This document shows positions 1 to 14,560 of a DNA stretch of 64,000 nucleotides, one piece after another. The stretch covers positions 23,476,887 through 23,540,886 of the forward strand of contig NC_135564.1 in NCBI RefSeq assembly GCF_964340395.1, given 5' to 3'. The translations under genes and the position numbers were made by a program. Numbering within the stretch: the first letter of the stretch is position 1; the number at the start of each line of letters is the position of its first letter. The notes beneath the pieces are model-generated. The model made no database searches. It was not told where the DNA came from and saw nothing but the letters and a program-made list of their open reading frames with translations. Origin of the DNA: Glandiceps talaboti. Lineage: Eukaryota; Hemichordata; Enteropneusta; Spengelidae.

Positions 1-1999
1 AGACAGGTAACATTAACAGTTTGTAGATTACAGGTAACAGTAACAGTTTGTAGATGAGAGGTATAAAGGTAACAGTTTGTAGATGAGAGGTATACAGGTA
101 ACAGTTTGTAGATGAGAGGTATACAGGTAATAGTTTGTAGATGAGAGGTATACAGGTAACAGTTTGTAGATGAGAGGTATAAAGGTAACAGTTTGTAGAT
201 GAGAGGTATACAGGTAACAGTTTGTAGATGAGAGGTATACAGGTAACAGTTTGTAGATGAGAGGTATACAGGTAACAGTTTGTAGATGAGAGGTATACAG
301 ATAAAAGTTTGTACATGACAGGTAACGGTAACAGTTTGTAGATGAGAGGTATACAGGTAACAGTTTGTACATGACAGGTAATGGTAACAGTTTGTAGAAC
401 AGAGGTAATGGTAAAAGTTTGTAGATGAGAGGTATACAGGTAACAGTTTGTAGATGAGAGGTATACAGGTAACAGTTTGTAGATGAGAGGTATACAGTTA
501 ACAGTTTGTAGATGACAGGTAATGGTAACAGTTTGTAGATGAGAGGTAACGGTAACAGTTTGTAGATGAGAGGTAATGGTAACAGTTTGTAGATGAGAGG
601 TATACAGGTAACAGTTTGTAGATGAGAGGTAACGGTAACAGTTTGTAGATGAGAAGTATACAGGTAACAGTTTGTAGATGAGAGGTATACAGGTAACAGT
701 TTGTAGATGAGAAGTATACAGGTAACATTTTGTAGATGAGAGGTAAAGGTAACTGTTTGTAGATGAGGGTTAACGGTAACAGTTTGTAGATGAGGGGTAA
801 CAGTAACAGTTTGTAGATGAGAGGTAATGGTAACAGTTTGTAGATGAGAGGTAATGGTAACAGTTTGTAGATGAGAGGTATACAGGTAACAGTTTGTAGA
901 TGAGAGGTAACAGTAACAGTTTGTAGATGAGAGGTAATGGTAACAGTTTGTAGATGAGGGGTAACAGTAACAGTTTGTAGATGAGAGGTAATGGTAACAG
1001 TTTGTAGATGAGAGGTATACAGGTAATAGTTTGTAGATGAGAGGTATACAGGTAACAGTTTGTAGATGAGAGGTATACAGGTAACAGTTTGTAGATGAGA
1101 GGTATACAGGTAACAGTTTGTAGATGAGAGGTAACAGTAACAGTTTGTAGATGAGAGGTATACAGGTAACAGTTTGTAGATGAGAGGTATACAGGTAACA
1201 GTTTGTAGATGAGAGGTATACAGGTAACAGTTTGTAGATGAGAGGTATACAGGTAACAGTTTGTAGATGAGAGGTAACAGTAACAGTTTGTAGATGAGAG
1301 GTAACGGGAACAGTTTGTAGATGAGGAGTATACAGGTAACAGTTTGTAGATGAGAGGTATACAGGTAACAGTTTGTAGACAAGGGGTATACAGGTAACAG
1401 TTTGTAGAAGACAGGTAACATTAACAGTTTGTAGATTACAGGTAACAGTAACAGTTTGTAGATGAGAGGTATAAAGGTAACAGTTTGTAGATGAGAGGTA
1501 TACAGGTAACAGTTTGTAGATGAGAGGTATACAGGTAATAGTTTGTAGATGAGAGGTATACAGGTAACAGTTTGTAGATGAGAGGTATAAAGGTAACAGT
1601 TTGTAGATGAGAGGTATACAGGTAACAGTTTGTAGATGAGAGGTATACAGGTAACAGTTTGTAGATGAGAGGTATACAGGTAACAGTTTGTAGATGAGAG
1701 GTATACAGATAAAAGTTTGTACATGACAGGTAACGGTAACAGTTTGTAGATGAGAGGTATACAGGTAACAGTTTGTACATGACAGGTAATGGTAACAGTT
1801 TGTAGAACAGAGGTAATGGTAAAAGTTTGTAGATGAGAGGTATACAGGTAACAGTTTGTAGATGAGAGGTATACAGGTAACAGTTTGTAGATGAGAGGTA
1901 TACAGTTAACAGTTTGTAGATGACAGGTAATGGTAACAGTTTGTAGATGAGAGGTAACGGTAACAGTTTGTAGATGAGAGGTAATGGTAACAGTTTGTA
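1..1999. repeat. Higher-order repeat, 1408-bp offset, at left edge
   Basis: The distinctive start AGACAGGTAACATTAACAG at position 1 recurs at 1409, and the variant order of the following units is the same for roughly 550-600 bp (for example 28-372 against 1436-1780). The copies then diverge in unit order. This is a higher-order duplication inside satellite 1, offset 1408 bp. Confidence 0.85.
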
Positions 2000-2399
2000 G
2001 ATGAGAGGTAATGGTAACAGTTTGTAGATGAGAGGTAATGGTAACAGTTTGTAGATGAGGGGTAACAGTAACAGTTTGTAGATGAGAGGTAATGGTAACA
2101 GTTTGTAGATGAGAGGTATACAGGTAACAGTCTGTAGATGAGAGGTATACAGGTAACAGTTTGTAGATGAGAGGTAACAGTAACAGTTTGTAGATGAGAG
2201 GTAATGGTAACAGTTTGTAGATGAGAGGTATACAGGTAACAGTTTGTAGATGAGAGGTATACAGGTAACAGTTTGTAGATGAGAGGTATACAGGTAACAG
2301 TTTGTAGATGAGAGGTAACAGTAACAGTTTGTAGATGAGAGGTAACGGGAACAGTTTGTAGATGAGAGGTAACAGTAACAGTTTGTAGATGAGAGGTAA

Positions 2400-5300
2400 T
2401 GGTAACAGTTTGTAGATGAGAGGTATACAGGTAACAGTTTCTAGATGAGAGGTATACAGGTAACAGTTTGTAGATGAGAGGTATACAGGTAATAGTTTGT
2501 AGATGAGGGGTAACAGTAACAGTTTGTAGATGAGAGGTAACGGTAACAGTTTGTAGATGAGGAGTATACAGGTAACAGTTTGTAGATGAGAGGTATACAG
2601 GTAACAGTTTGTAGATGAGAGGTATACAGGTAACAGTTTGTAGATAAGAGGTATACAGGTAACAGTTTGTAGATGAGAGGTAACAGTAACAGTTTGTAGA
2701 TGAGAAGTATACAGGTAACAGTTTGTAGATGAGAGGTATACAGGTAACAGTTTGTAGATAAGAGGTATAAAGGTAACAGTTTGTAGATGAGAGGTATACA
2801 GGTAACAGTTTGTAGATGAGAGGTATACAGGTAACAGTTTGTAGATGAGAGGTATACAGGTAACAGTTTGTAGACAAGGGGTATACAGGTAACAGTTTGT
2901 AGATGAAAGGTACACAGGTAACAGTTTGTAGATGAGAGGTATACAGGTAAAAGTTTGTACATGACAGGTAATGGTAACAGTTTGTAGATGAGAGGTATAC
3001 AGGTAAAAGTTTGTAGATGAGGAGTATACAGGTAACAGTTTGTAGATGACAGGTAACGGTAACAGTTTGTAGAACAGAGGTATACAGGTAACAGTTTGTA
3101 GATGAGAGGTATACAGGTAACAGTTTGTAGATGAGAGGTATACAGGTAACAGTTTGTAGATGAGAGGTAACGGTAACAGTTTGTAGATGAGAAGTATACA
3201 GGTAACAGTTTGTAGATGAGAGGTATACAGGTAACAGTTTGTAGATGAGAAGTATACAGGTAACAGTTTGTAGATGAGAGGTATACAGGTAACAGTTTGT
3301 AGATGAGAGGTATACAGGTAACAGTTTGTAGATGACAGGTAACGGTAACATATGTAGAACAGAGGTAACGGTAACAGTTTGTAGATGAGAGGTATACAGG
3401 TAATAGTTTGTAGATGAGAGGTAACGGCAACAGTTTGTAGATGAGAGGTAACGGTAACAGTTTGTAGATGAGAGGTATACAGGTAACAGTTTGTAGATGA
3501 GAGGTAACGGTAACAGTTTGTAGAACAGAGGTATACAGGTAACAGTTTGTAGATGAGAGGTATACAGGTAACAGTTTGTAGATGAGAGGTAACAGTAACA
3601 GTTTGTAGATGAGAGGTAACGGGAACAGTTTGTAGATGAGAGGTAACAGTAACAGTTTGTAGATGAGAGGTAATGGTAACAGTTTGTAGATGAGAGGTAT
3701 ACAGGTAACAGTTTCTAGATGAGAGGTATACAGGTAACAGTTTGTAGATGAGAGGTATACAGGTAATAGTTTGTAGATGAGGGGTAACAGTAACAGTTTG
3801 TAGATGAGAGGTAACGGTAACAGTTTGTAGATGAGGAGTATACAGGTAACAGTTTGTAGATGAGAGGTATACAGGTAACAGTTTGTAGATGAGAGGTATA
3901 CAGGTAACAGTTTGTAGATAAGAGGTATACAGGTAACAGTTTGTAGATGAGAGGTAACAGTAACAGTTTGTAGATGAGAAGTATACAGGTAACAGTTTGT
4001 AGATGAGAGGTATACAGGTAACAGTTTGTAGATAAGAGGTATAAAGGTAACAGTTTGTAGATGAGAGGTATACAGGTAACAGTTTGTAGATGAGAGGTAT
4101 ACAGGTAACAGTTTGTAGATGAGAGGTATACAGGTAACAGTTTGTAGACAAGGGGTATACAGGTAACAGTTTGTAGATGAAAGGTACACAGGTAACAGTT
4201 TGTAGATGAGAGGTATACAGGTAAAAGTTTGTACATGACAGGTAATGGTAACAGTTTGTAGATGAGAGGTATACAGGTAAAAGTTTGTAGATGAGAGGTA
4301 TACAGGTAACAGTTTGTAGATGAGAGGTATACAGGTAACAGTTTGTAGATGAGAGGTATACAGGTAAAAGTTTGTACATGACAGGTAACGGTAACAGTTT
4401 GTAGATGAGAGGTATACAGGTAACAGTTTGTACATGACAGGTAATGGTAACAGTTTGTAGAACAGAGGTAATGGTAAAAGTTTGTAGATGAGAGGTATAC
4501 AGGTAACAGTTTGTAGATGAGAGGTATACAGGTAACAGTTTGTAGATGAGAGGTATACAGTTAACAGTTTGTAGATGACAGGTAATGGTAACAGTTTGTA
4601 GATGAGAGGTAACGGTAACAGTTTGTAGATGAGAGGTAATGGTAACAGTTTGTAGATGAGAGGTAATGGTAACAGTTTGTAGATGAGAGGTAATGGTAAC
4701 AGTTTGTAGATGAGGGGTAACAGTAACAGTTTGTAGATGAGAGGTAATGGTAACAGTTTGTAGATGAGAGGTATACAGGTAACAGTCTGTAGATGAGAGG
4801 TATACAGGTAACAGTTTGTAGATGAGAGGTAACAGTAACAGTTTGTAGATGAGAGGTAATGGTAACAGTTTGTAGATGAGAGGTATACAGGTAACAGTTT
4901 GTAGATGAGAGGTATACAGGTAACAGTTTGTAGATGAGAGGTATACAGGTAACAGTTTGTAGATGAGAGGTAACAGTAACAGTTTGTAGATGAGAGGTAA
5001 CGGGAACAGTTTGTAGATGAGAGGTAACAGTAACAGTTTGTAGATGAGAGGTAATGGTAACAGTTTGTAGATGAGAGGTATACAGGTAACAGTTTCTAGA
5101 TGAGAGGTATACAGGTAACAGTTTGTAGATGAGAGGTATACAGGTAATAGTTTGTAGATGAGGGGTAACAGTAACAGTTTGTAGATGAGAGGTAACGGTA
5201 ACAGTTTGTAGATGAGGAGTATACAGGTAACAGTTTGTAGATGAGAGGTATACAGGTAACAGTTTGTAGATGAGAGGTATACAGGTAACAGTTTGTAGAT

Positions 5301-7250
5301 AAGAGGTATACAGGTAACAGTTTGTAGATGAGAGGTAACAGTAACAGTTTGTAGATGAGAAGTATACAGGTAACAGTTTGTAGATGAGAGGTATACAGGT
5401 AACAGTTTGTAGATAAGAGGTATAAAGGTAACAGTTTGTAGATGAGAGGTATACAGGTAACAGTTTGTAGATGAGAGGTATACAGGTAACAGTTTGTAGA
5501 CAAGGGGTATACAGGTAACAGTTTGTAGATGAAAGGTACACAGGTAACAGTTTGTAGATGAGAGGTATACAGGTAAAAGTTTGTACATGACAGGTAATGG
5601 TAACAGTTTGTAGATGAGAGGTATACAGGTAAAAGTTTGTAGATGAGGAGTATACAGGTAACAGTTTGTAGATGACAGGTAACGGTAACAGTTTGTAGAA
5701 CAGAGGTATACAGGTAACAGTTTGTAGATGAGAGGTATACAGGTAACAGTTTGTAGATGAGAGGTATACAGGTAACAGTTTGTAGATGAGAGGTAACGGT
5801 AACAGTTTGTAGATGAGAAGTATACAGGTAACAGTTTGTAGATGAGAGGTATACAGGTAACAGTTTGTAGATGAGAAGTATACAGGTAACAGTTTGTAGA
5901 TGAGAGGTATACAGGTAACAGTTTGTAGATGAGAGGTATACAGGTAACAGTTTGTAGATGACAGGTAACGGTAACATATGTAGAACAGAGGTAACGGTAA
6001 CAGTTTGTAGATGAGAGGTATACAGGTAATAGTTTGTAGATGAGAGGTAACGGCAACAGTTTGTAGATGAGAGGTAACGGTAACAGTTTGTAGATGAGAG
6101 GTATACAGGTAACAGTTTGTAGATGAGAGGTAACGGTAACAGTTTGTAGAACAGAGGTATACAGGTAACAGTTTGTAGATGAGAGGTATACAGGTAACAG
6201 TTTGTAGATGAGAGGTAACAGTAACAGTTTGTAGATGAGAGGTAACGGGAACAGTTTGTAGATGAGAGGTAACAGTAACAGTTTGTAGATGAGAGGTAAT
6301 GGTAACAGTTTGTAGATGAGAGGTATACAGGTAACAGTTTCTAGATGAGAGGTATACAGGTAACAGTTTGTAGATGAGAGGTATACAGGTAATAGTTTGT
6401 AGATGAGGGGTAACAGTAACAGTTTGTAGATGAGAGGTAACGGTAACAGTTTGTAGATGAGGAGTATACAGGTAACAGTTTGTAGATGAGAGGTATACAG
6501 GTAACAGTTTGTAGATGAGAGGTATACAGGTAACAGTTTGTAGATAAGAGGTATACAGGTAACAGTTTGTAGATGAGAGGTAACAGTAACAGTTTGTAGA
6601 TGAGAAGTATACAGGTAACAGTTTGTAGATGAGAGGTATACAGGTAACAGTTTGTAGATAAGAGGTATAAAGGTAACAGTTTGTAGATGAGAGGTATACA
6701 GGTAACAGTTTGTAGATGAGAGGTATACAGGTAACAGTTTGTAGATGAGAGGTATACAGGTAACAGTTTGTAGACAAGGGGTATACAGGTAACAGTTTGT
6801 AGATGAAAGGTACACAGGTAACAGTTTGTAGATGAGAGGTATACAGGTAAAAGTTTGTACATGACAGGTAATGGTAACAGTTTGTAGATGAGAGGTATAC
6901 AGGTAAAAGTTTGTAGATGAGGAGTATACAGGTAACAGTTTGTAGATGACAGGTAACGGTAACAGTTTGTAGAACAGAGGTATACAGGTAACAGTTTGTA
7001 GATGAGAGGTATACAGGTAACAGTTTGTAGATGAGAGGTATACAGGTAACAGTTTGTAGATGAGAGGTAACGGTAACAGTTTGTAGATGAGAAGTATACA
7101 GGTAACAGTTTGTAGATGAGAGGTATACAGGTAACAGTTTGTAGATGAGAAGTATACAGGTAACAGTTTGTAGATGAGAGGTATACAGGTAACAGTTTGT
7201 AGATGAGAGGTATACAGGTAACAGATTGTAGATGACAGGTAACGGTAACA
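2400..7250. repeat. Higher-order repeat zone with 1.25-1.4 kb period
   Basis: The rare unit variant with TTTCTAGATGAG (C for G) occurs at 2441, 3715, 5096 and 6341, spaced 1274, 1381 and 1245 bp. A second rare variant, AACATATGTAGAAC, has its TATG at 3351, 5977 and 7251, spaced 2626 (= 1381 + 1245) and 1274. The 1274 and 1245 spacings differ by exactly one 29-bp unit. These landmarks show four consecutive higher-order copies that differ by gain or loss of whole units. Confidence 0.85.
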
Positions 7251-10200
7251 TATGTAGAACAGAGGTAACGGTAACAGTTTGTAGATGAGAGGTATACAGG
7301 TAATAGTTTGTAGATGAGAGGTAACGGCAACAGTTTGTAGATGAGAGGTAACGGTAACAGTTTGTAGATGAGAGGTATACAGGTAACAGTTTGTAGATGA
7401 GAGGTAACGGTAACAGTTTGTAGAACAGAGGTATACAGGTAACAGTTTGTAGATGAGAGGTATACAGGTAACAGTTTGTAGAACAGAGGTATACAGGTAA
7501 CAGTTTGTAGATGACAGGTAACGGTAACAGTTTGTAGAACAGAGGTAACGGTAACAGTTTGTAGATGAGAGGTATACAGGTAATAGTTTGTAGATGAGAG
7601 GTATATAGGTAATAGTTTGTAGATGAGAGGTAACGGCAACAGTTTGTAGATGAGAGGTATACAGGTAAAAGTTTGTACATGACAGGTAATGGTAACAGTT
7701 TGTAGATGAGAGGTATACAGGTAACAGTTTGTAGATGAGAGGTATACAGTTAACAGTTTGTAGATGACAGGTAACGGTAACAGTTTGTACAACAGAGGTA
7801 ACGGTAACAGTTTGTAGATGAGAGGTATACAGGTAACAGTTTGTAGATGAGAGGTATACAGGTAATAGTTTGTAAATGAGAGGTAACGGCAACAGTTTGT
7901 AGATGAGATGTATACAGGTAACAGTTTGTAGATGAGAGGTATATAGGTAATAGTTTGTAGATGAGAGGTAACAGCAACAGTTTGTAGATGAGAGGTATAC
8001 AGGTAACAGTTTGTAGATGAGGGGTATACAGGTAACAGTTTGTAGATGAGAGGTATACAGGTAATAGTTTGTAGATGAGAGGTATACAGGTAACAGTTTG
8101 TAGATGAGAGGTAACGGTAACAGTTTGTAGATGAGAGGTATACAGGTAACAGTTTGTAGATGAGAGGTATACAGGTAACAATTTGTAGATGAGAGGTATA
8201 CAGGTAACAGTTTGTAGATGAGAGGTATACAGGTAACAGTTTGTAGATGAGAGGTAACGGTAACAGTTTGTAGATGAGAGGTATACAAGTAATAGTTTGT
8301 AAATGAGAGGTAACGGCAACAGTTTGTAGATGAGATGTATACAGGTAACAGTTTGTAGATGAGAGGTATATAGGTAATAGTTTGTAGATGAGAGGTAACG
8401 GCAACAGTTTGTAGATGAGAGGTATACAGGTAACAGTTTGTAGATGAGAGGTATACAGGTAACAGTTTGTAGATGAGAGGTAACGGTAACAGTTTGTAGA
8501 TGAGAAGTATACAGGTAACAGTTTGTAGATGAGAGGTATACAGGTAACAGTTTGTAGATGAGAGGTATACAGGTAACAGTTTGTAGATGAGAGGTATACA
8601 GGTAACAGTTTGTAGATGAGAGGTAAAGGTAATAGTTTGTAGATGAGAGGTAACGGTAACAGTTTGTAGATGAGAGGTATACAGGTAACAGTTTGTAGAT
8701 GAGAGGTATACAGGTAACAGTTTGTAGATGAGAGGTATACAGGTAACAGTTTGTAGATGAGAGGTATACAGGTAACAGTTTGTAGATGAGAGGTATACAG
8801 GTAACAGTTTGTAGATGAGAGGTATACAGGTAACAGTTTGTAGATGAGAGGTAACGGTAACAGTTTGTAGATGAGAAGTATACAGGTAACAGTTTGTAGA
8901 TGAGAGGTATACAGGTAACAGTTTGTAGATGAGAGGTATACAGGTAATAGTTTGTAGATGAGAGGTAACGGTAACAGTTTGTAGATGAGAGGTATACAGG
9001 TAACAGTTTGTAGATGAGAGGTATACAGGTAACAGTTTGTAGATGAGAGGTATACAGGTAACAGTTTGTAGATGAGAGGTAACGGTAACAGTTTGTAGAT
9101 GAGAAGTATACAGGTAACAGTTTGTAGATGAGAGGTATACAGGTAACAGTTTGTAGATGAGAGGTATAAAGGTAACAGTTTGTAGATGAGAGGTATACAG
9201 GTAACAGTTTGTAGATGAGAGGTATACAGGTAACAGTTTGTAGATGAGAGGTATACAGGTAATAGTTTGTAGATGAGAGGTATACAGGTAACAGTTTGTA
9301 GATGAAAGGTACACAGGTAACAGTTTGTAGATGAAAGGTATACAGTTAACAGTTTGTAGATGACAGGTAACGGTAACAGTTTGTAGAACAGAGGTAACGG
9401 TAATAGTTTGTAGATGAGAGGTAACGGTAACAGTTTGTAGATGAGAAGTATACAGGTAACAGTTTGTAGATGAGAGGTATAAAGGTAACAATTTGTAGAT
9501 GAGAAGTAAAGGTAATAGTTTGTAGATGAGAGGTATACAGGTAACAGTTTGTAGATGAGGGGTATACAGTTAACAGTTTGTAGATGAGAGGTATACAGGT
9601 AACAGTTTGTAGATGAGAGGTATACAGGTAACAGTTTGTAGACGAGAGGTATACAGGTAACAGTTTGTAGATGAGAGGTATACACGTAACAGTTTGTAGA
9701 TGAGAGGTATACAGGTAACAGTTTGTAGATGAGAGGTATACAGGTAACAGTTTGTAGATGAGAGGTATACAGGTAACAGTTTGTAGATGAGGAGTATACA
9801 GGTAACAGTTTGTAGATGAGGAGTATACAGGTAACAGTTTGTAGATGAGGGGTAATGGTAACAGTTTGTAGATGAGAGGTAATGGTAACAGTTTGTAGAT
9901 GAGGGGTAAAGGTAACAGTTTGTAGATGAGGGGTAATGGTAACAGTTTGTAGATGAGGAGTAAAGGTAACAGTTTTTAGATGAAGGGTAACGGTAACAGT
10001 TTGTAGATGAGAGGTATACAGGTAACAGTTTGTAGATGAGAGGTATACAGGTAACAGTTTGTAGATGAAAGGTATACAAGTAACAGTTTGTAGAAGAGGG
10101 GTATACAGGTAACATTTTGTACAGTAGATGAGGGGTAACGTTAACAGTTTGTAGATGATGGATAAAGGTAACAGTTTGTAGATGAGGGGTATACAGGTAA

Positions 10201-13200
10201 CAGTTTGTAGATGAGAGGTATACAGGTAACAGTTTGTAGATGAGAGGTATACAGGTAACATTTTGTAGATGAGGAGTATACAGGTAACAGTTTGTAGATG
10301 AGAGGTATACAGGTAACAGTTTGTAGATGAGAGGTATACAGGTAACATTTTGTAGATGTGGAGTATACAGGTAACAGTTTGTAGATGAGAGGTAACAGTA
10401 ACAGTTTGTAGATGAGGGGTAAAGGTAACAGTTTGTAGATGAGGGGTAATGGTAACAGTTTGTAGATGAGGAGTAAAGGTAACAGTTTTTAGATGAAGGG
10501 TAACGGTAACAGTTTGTAGATGAGAGGTATACAGGTAACAGTTTGTAGATGAGAGGTATACAGGTAACAGTTTGTAGATGAGAGGTATACAGGTAACAGT
10601 TTGTAGATGAAAGGTATACAAGTAACAGTTTGTAGATGAGAGGTATACAGGTAAAAGTTTGTACATGACAGGTAATGGTAACAGTTTGTAGATGAGAGGT
10701 ATACAGGTAAAAGTTTGTAGATGAGGAGTATACAGGTAACAGTTTGTAGATGACAGGTAACGGTAACAGTTTGTAGAACAGAGGTATACAGGTAACAGTT
10801 TGTAGATGAGAGGTATACAGGTAACAGTTTGTAGATGAGAGGTATACAGGTAACAGTTTGTAGATGAGAGGTAACGGTAACAGTTTGTAGATGAGAAGTA
10901 TACAGGTAACAGTTTGTAGATGAGAGGTATACAGGTAACAGTTTGTAGATGAGAAGTATACAGGTAACAGTTTGTAGATGAGAGGTATACAGGTAACAGT
11001 TTGTAGATGAGAGGTATACAGGTAACAGTTTGTAGATGACAGGTAACGGTAACATATGTAGAACAGAGGTAACGGTAACAGTTTGTAGATGAGAGGTATA
11101 CAGGTAACAGTTTGTAGATGAGAGGTAACGGCAACAGTTTGTAGATGAGAGGTAACGGTAACAGTTTGTAGATGAGAGGTATACAGGTAACAGTTTGTAG
11201 ATGAGAGGTAACGGTAACAGTTTGTAGAACAGAGGTATACAGGTAACAGTTTGTAGATGAGAGGTATACAGGTAACAGTTTGTAGAACAGAGGTATACAG
11301 GTAACAGTTTGTAGATGACAGGTAACGGTAACAGTTTGTAGAACAGAGGTAACGGTAACAGTTTGTAGATGAGAGGTATACAGGTAATAGTTTGTAGATG
11401 AGAGGTATATAGGTAATAGTTTGTAGATGAGAGGTAACGGCAACAGTTTGTAGATGAGAGGTATACAGGTAAAAGTTTGTACATGACAGGTAATGGTAAC
11501 AGTTTGTAGATGAGAGGTATACAGGTAACAGTTTGTAGATGAGAGGTATACAGTTAACAGTTTGTAGATGACAGGTAACGGTAACAGTTTGTACAACAGA
11601 GGTAACGGTAACAGTTTGTAGATGAGAGGTATACAGGTAACAGTTTGTAGATGAGAGGTATACAGGTAATAGTTTGTAAATGAGAGGTAACGGCAACAGT
11701 TTGTAGATGAGATGTATACAGGTAACAGTTTGTAGATGAGAGGTATATAGGTAATAGTTTGTAGATGAGAGGTAACAGCAACAGTTTGTAGATGAGAGGT
11801 ATACAGGTAACAGTTTGTAGATGAGGGGTATACAGGTAACAGTTTGTAGATGAGAGGTATACAGGTAATAGTTTGTAGATGAGAGGTATACAGGTAACAG
11901 TTTGTAGATGAGAGGTAACGGTAACAGTTTGTAGATGAGAGGTATACAGGTAACAGTTTGTAGATGAGAGGTATACAGGTAACAATTTGTAGATGAGAGG
12001 TATACAGGTAATAGTTTGTAGATGAGAGGTATACAGGTAACAGTTTGTAGATGAGAGGTAACGGTAACAGTTTGTAGATGAGAGGTATACAAGTAATAGT
12101 TTGTAAATGAGAGGTAACGGCAACAGTTTGTAGATGAGATGTATACAGGTAACAGTTTGTAGATGAGAGGTATATAGGTAATAGTTTGTAGATGAGAGGT
12201 AACGGCAACAGTTTGTAGATGAGAGGTATACAGGTAACAGTTTGTAGATGAGAGGTATACAGGTAACAGTTTGTAGATGAGAGGTAACGGTAACAGTTTG
12301 TAGATGAGAAGTATACAGGTAACAGTTTGTAGATGAGAGGTATACAGGTAACAGTTTGTAGATGAGAGGTATACAGGTAACAGTTTGTAGATGAGAGGTA
12401 TACAGGTAACAGTTTGTAGATGAGAGGTAAAGGTAATAGTTTGTAGATGAGAGGTAACGGTAACAGTTTGTAGATGAGAGGTATACAGGTAACAGTTTGT
12501 AGATGAGAGGTATACAGGTAACAGTTTGTAGATGAGAGGTATACAGGTAACAGTTTGTAGATGAGAGGTATACAGGTAACAGTTTGTAGATGAGAGGTAT
12601 ACAGGTAACAGTTTGTAGATGAGAGGTATACAGGTAACAGTTTGTAGATGAGAGGTAACGGTAACAGTTTGTAGATGAGAAGTATACAGGTAACAGTTTG
12701 TAGATGAGAGGTATACAGGTAACAGTTTGTAGATGAGAGGTATACAGGTAATAGTTTGTAGATGAGAGGTAACGGTAACAGTTTGTAGATGAGAGGTATA
12801 CAGGTAACAGTTTGTAGATGAGAGGTATACAGGTAACAGTTTGTAGATGAGAGGTATACAGGTAACAGTTTGTAGATGAGAGGTAACGGTAACAGTTTGT
12901 AGATGAGAAGTATACAGGTAACAGTTTGTAGATGAGAGGTATACAGGTAACAGTTTGTAGATGAGAGGTATAAAGGTAACAGTTTGTAGATGAGAGGTAT
13001 ACAGGTAACAGTTTGTAGATGAGAGGTATACAGGTAACAGTTTGTAGATGAGAGGTATACAGGTAATAGTTTGTAGATGAGAGGTATACAGGTAACAGTT
13101 TGTAGATGAAAGGTACACAGGTAACAGTTTGTAGATGAAAGGTATACAGTTAACAGTTTGTAGATGACAGGTAACGGTAACAGTTTGTAGAACAGAGGTA

Positions 13201-13824
13201 ACGGTAATAGTTTGTAGATGAGAGGTAACGGTAACAGTTTGTAGATGAGAAGTATACAGGTAACAGTTTGTAGATGAGAGGTATAAAGGTAACAATTTGT
13301 AGATGAGAAGTAAAGGTAATAGTTTGTAGATGAGAGGTATACAGGTAACAGTTTGTAGATGAGGGGTATACAGTTAACAGTTTGTAGATGAGAGGTATAC
13401 AGGTAACAGTTTGTAGATGAGAGGTATACAGGTAACAGTTTGTAGACGAGAGGTATACAGGTAACAGTTTGTAGATGAGAGGTATACACGTAACAGTTTG
13501 TAGATGAGAGGTATACAGGTAACAGTTTGTAGATGAGAGGTATACAGGTAACAGTTTGTAGATGAGAGGTATACAGGTAACAGTTTGTAGATGAGGAGTA
13601 TACAGGTAACAGTTTGTAGATGAGGAGTATACAGGTAACAGTTTGTAGATGAGGGGTAATGGTAACAGTTTGTAGATGAGAGGTAATGGTAACAGTTTGT
13701 AGATGAGGGGTAAAGGTAACAGTTTGTAGATGAGGGGTAATGGTAACAGTTTGTAGATGAGGAGTAAAGGTAACAGTTTTTAGATGAAGGGTAACGGTAA
13801 CAGTTTGTAGATGAGAGGTATACA
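6840..13824. repeat. Pair of ~3.2-kb segments offset by 3804 bp
   Basis: Rare variants in 6840-10020 recur exactly 3804 bp downstream in 10644-13824. Examples: TATG of the AACATATG variant at 7251 and 11055; a CAATTT variant at 8179 and 11983; the AAGTTTGTACATGACAGG variant at 6851 and 10655; the boundary of the long stop-free run at 9491 and 13295. Scattered single-base differences exist between copies, such as C to T next to the CAATTT variant. The relation breaks near 10020/13824, where one copy lacks a 29-bp unit. Confidence 0.85.
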
Positions 13825-14560
13825 GGTAACAGTTTGTAGATGAAAGGTATACAAGTAACAGTTTGTAGAAGAGGGGTATACAGGTAACATTTTGTACAGT
13901 AGATGAGGGGTAACGTTAACAGTTTGTAGATGATGGATAAAGGTAACAGTTTGTAGATGAGGGGTATACAGGTAACAGTTTGTAGATGAGAGGTATACAG
14001 GTAACAGTTTGTAGATGAGAGGTATACAGGTAACATTTTGTAGATGAGGAGTATACAGGTAACAGTTTGTAGATGAGAGGTATACAGGTAACAGTTTGTA
14101 GATGAGAGGTATACAGGTAACATTTTGTAGATGTGGAGTATACAGGTAACAGTTTGTAGATGAGAGGTAACGGTAACAGTTTGTAGATGAGGGGTAAAGG
14201 TAACAGTTTGTAGATGAGGGGTAATGGTAACAGTTTGTAGATGAGGAGTAAAGGTAACAGTTTTTAGATGAAGGGTAACGGTAACAGTTTGTAGATGAGA
14301 GGTATACAGGTAACAGTTTGTAGATGAGAGGTATACAGGTAACAGTTTGTAGATGAGAGGTATACAGGTAACAGTTTGTAGATGAAAGGTATACAAGTAA
14401 CAGTTTGTAGAAGAGGGGTATACAGGTAACATTTTGTACAGTAGATGAGGGGTAACGTTAACAGTTTGTAGATGATGGATAAAGGTAACAGTTTGTAGAT
14501 GAGGGGTATACAGGTAACAGTTTGTAGATGAGAGGTATACAGGTAACAGTTTGTAGATGA
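9550..14560. repeat. 5-kb segment, first copy of the 9857-bp-offset duplication
   Basis: Rare landmarks here recur exactly 9857 bp downstream. GTACAGTAGATG is at 10119, 13894 and 14436 against 19976, 23751 and 24293. TATGTAGAAC is at 11055 against 20912. GACGAGAGG is at 9641 against 19498. The constant offset over about 5 kb means no net unit gain or loss between these points. The copies diverge below about 9550 and above about 14560. Confidence 0.85.

Noticed and set aside
498-9491. A 2997-codon minus-strand open frame (and similar ones at 6341-13489, 13374-19115, 17432-23152, 18970-23346)
   Set aside because: They translate the stop-free strand of the 29/27-bp repeat. Several frames overlap each other in different phases with the same 29-residue period, which no real gene does.
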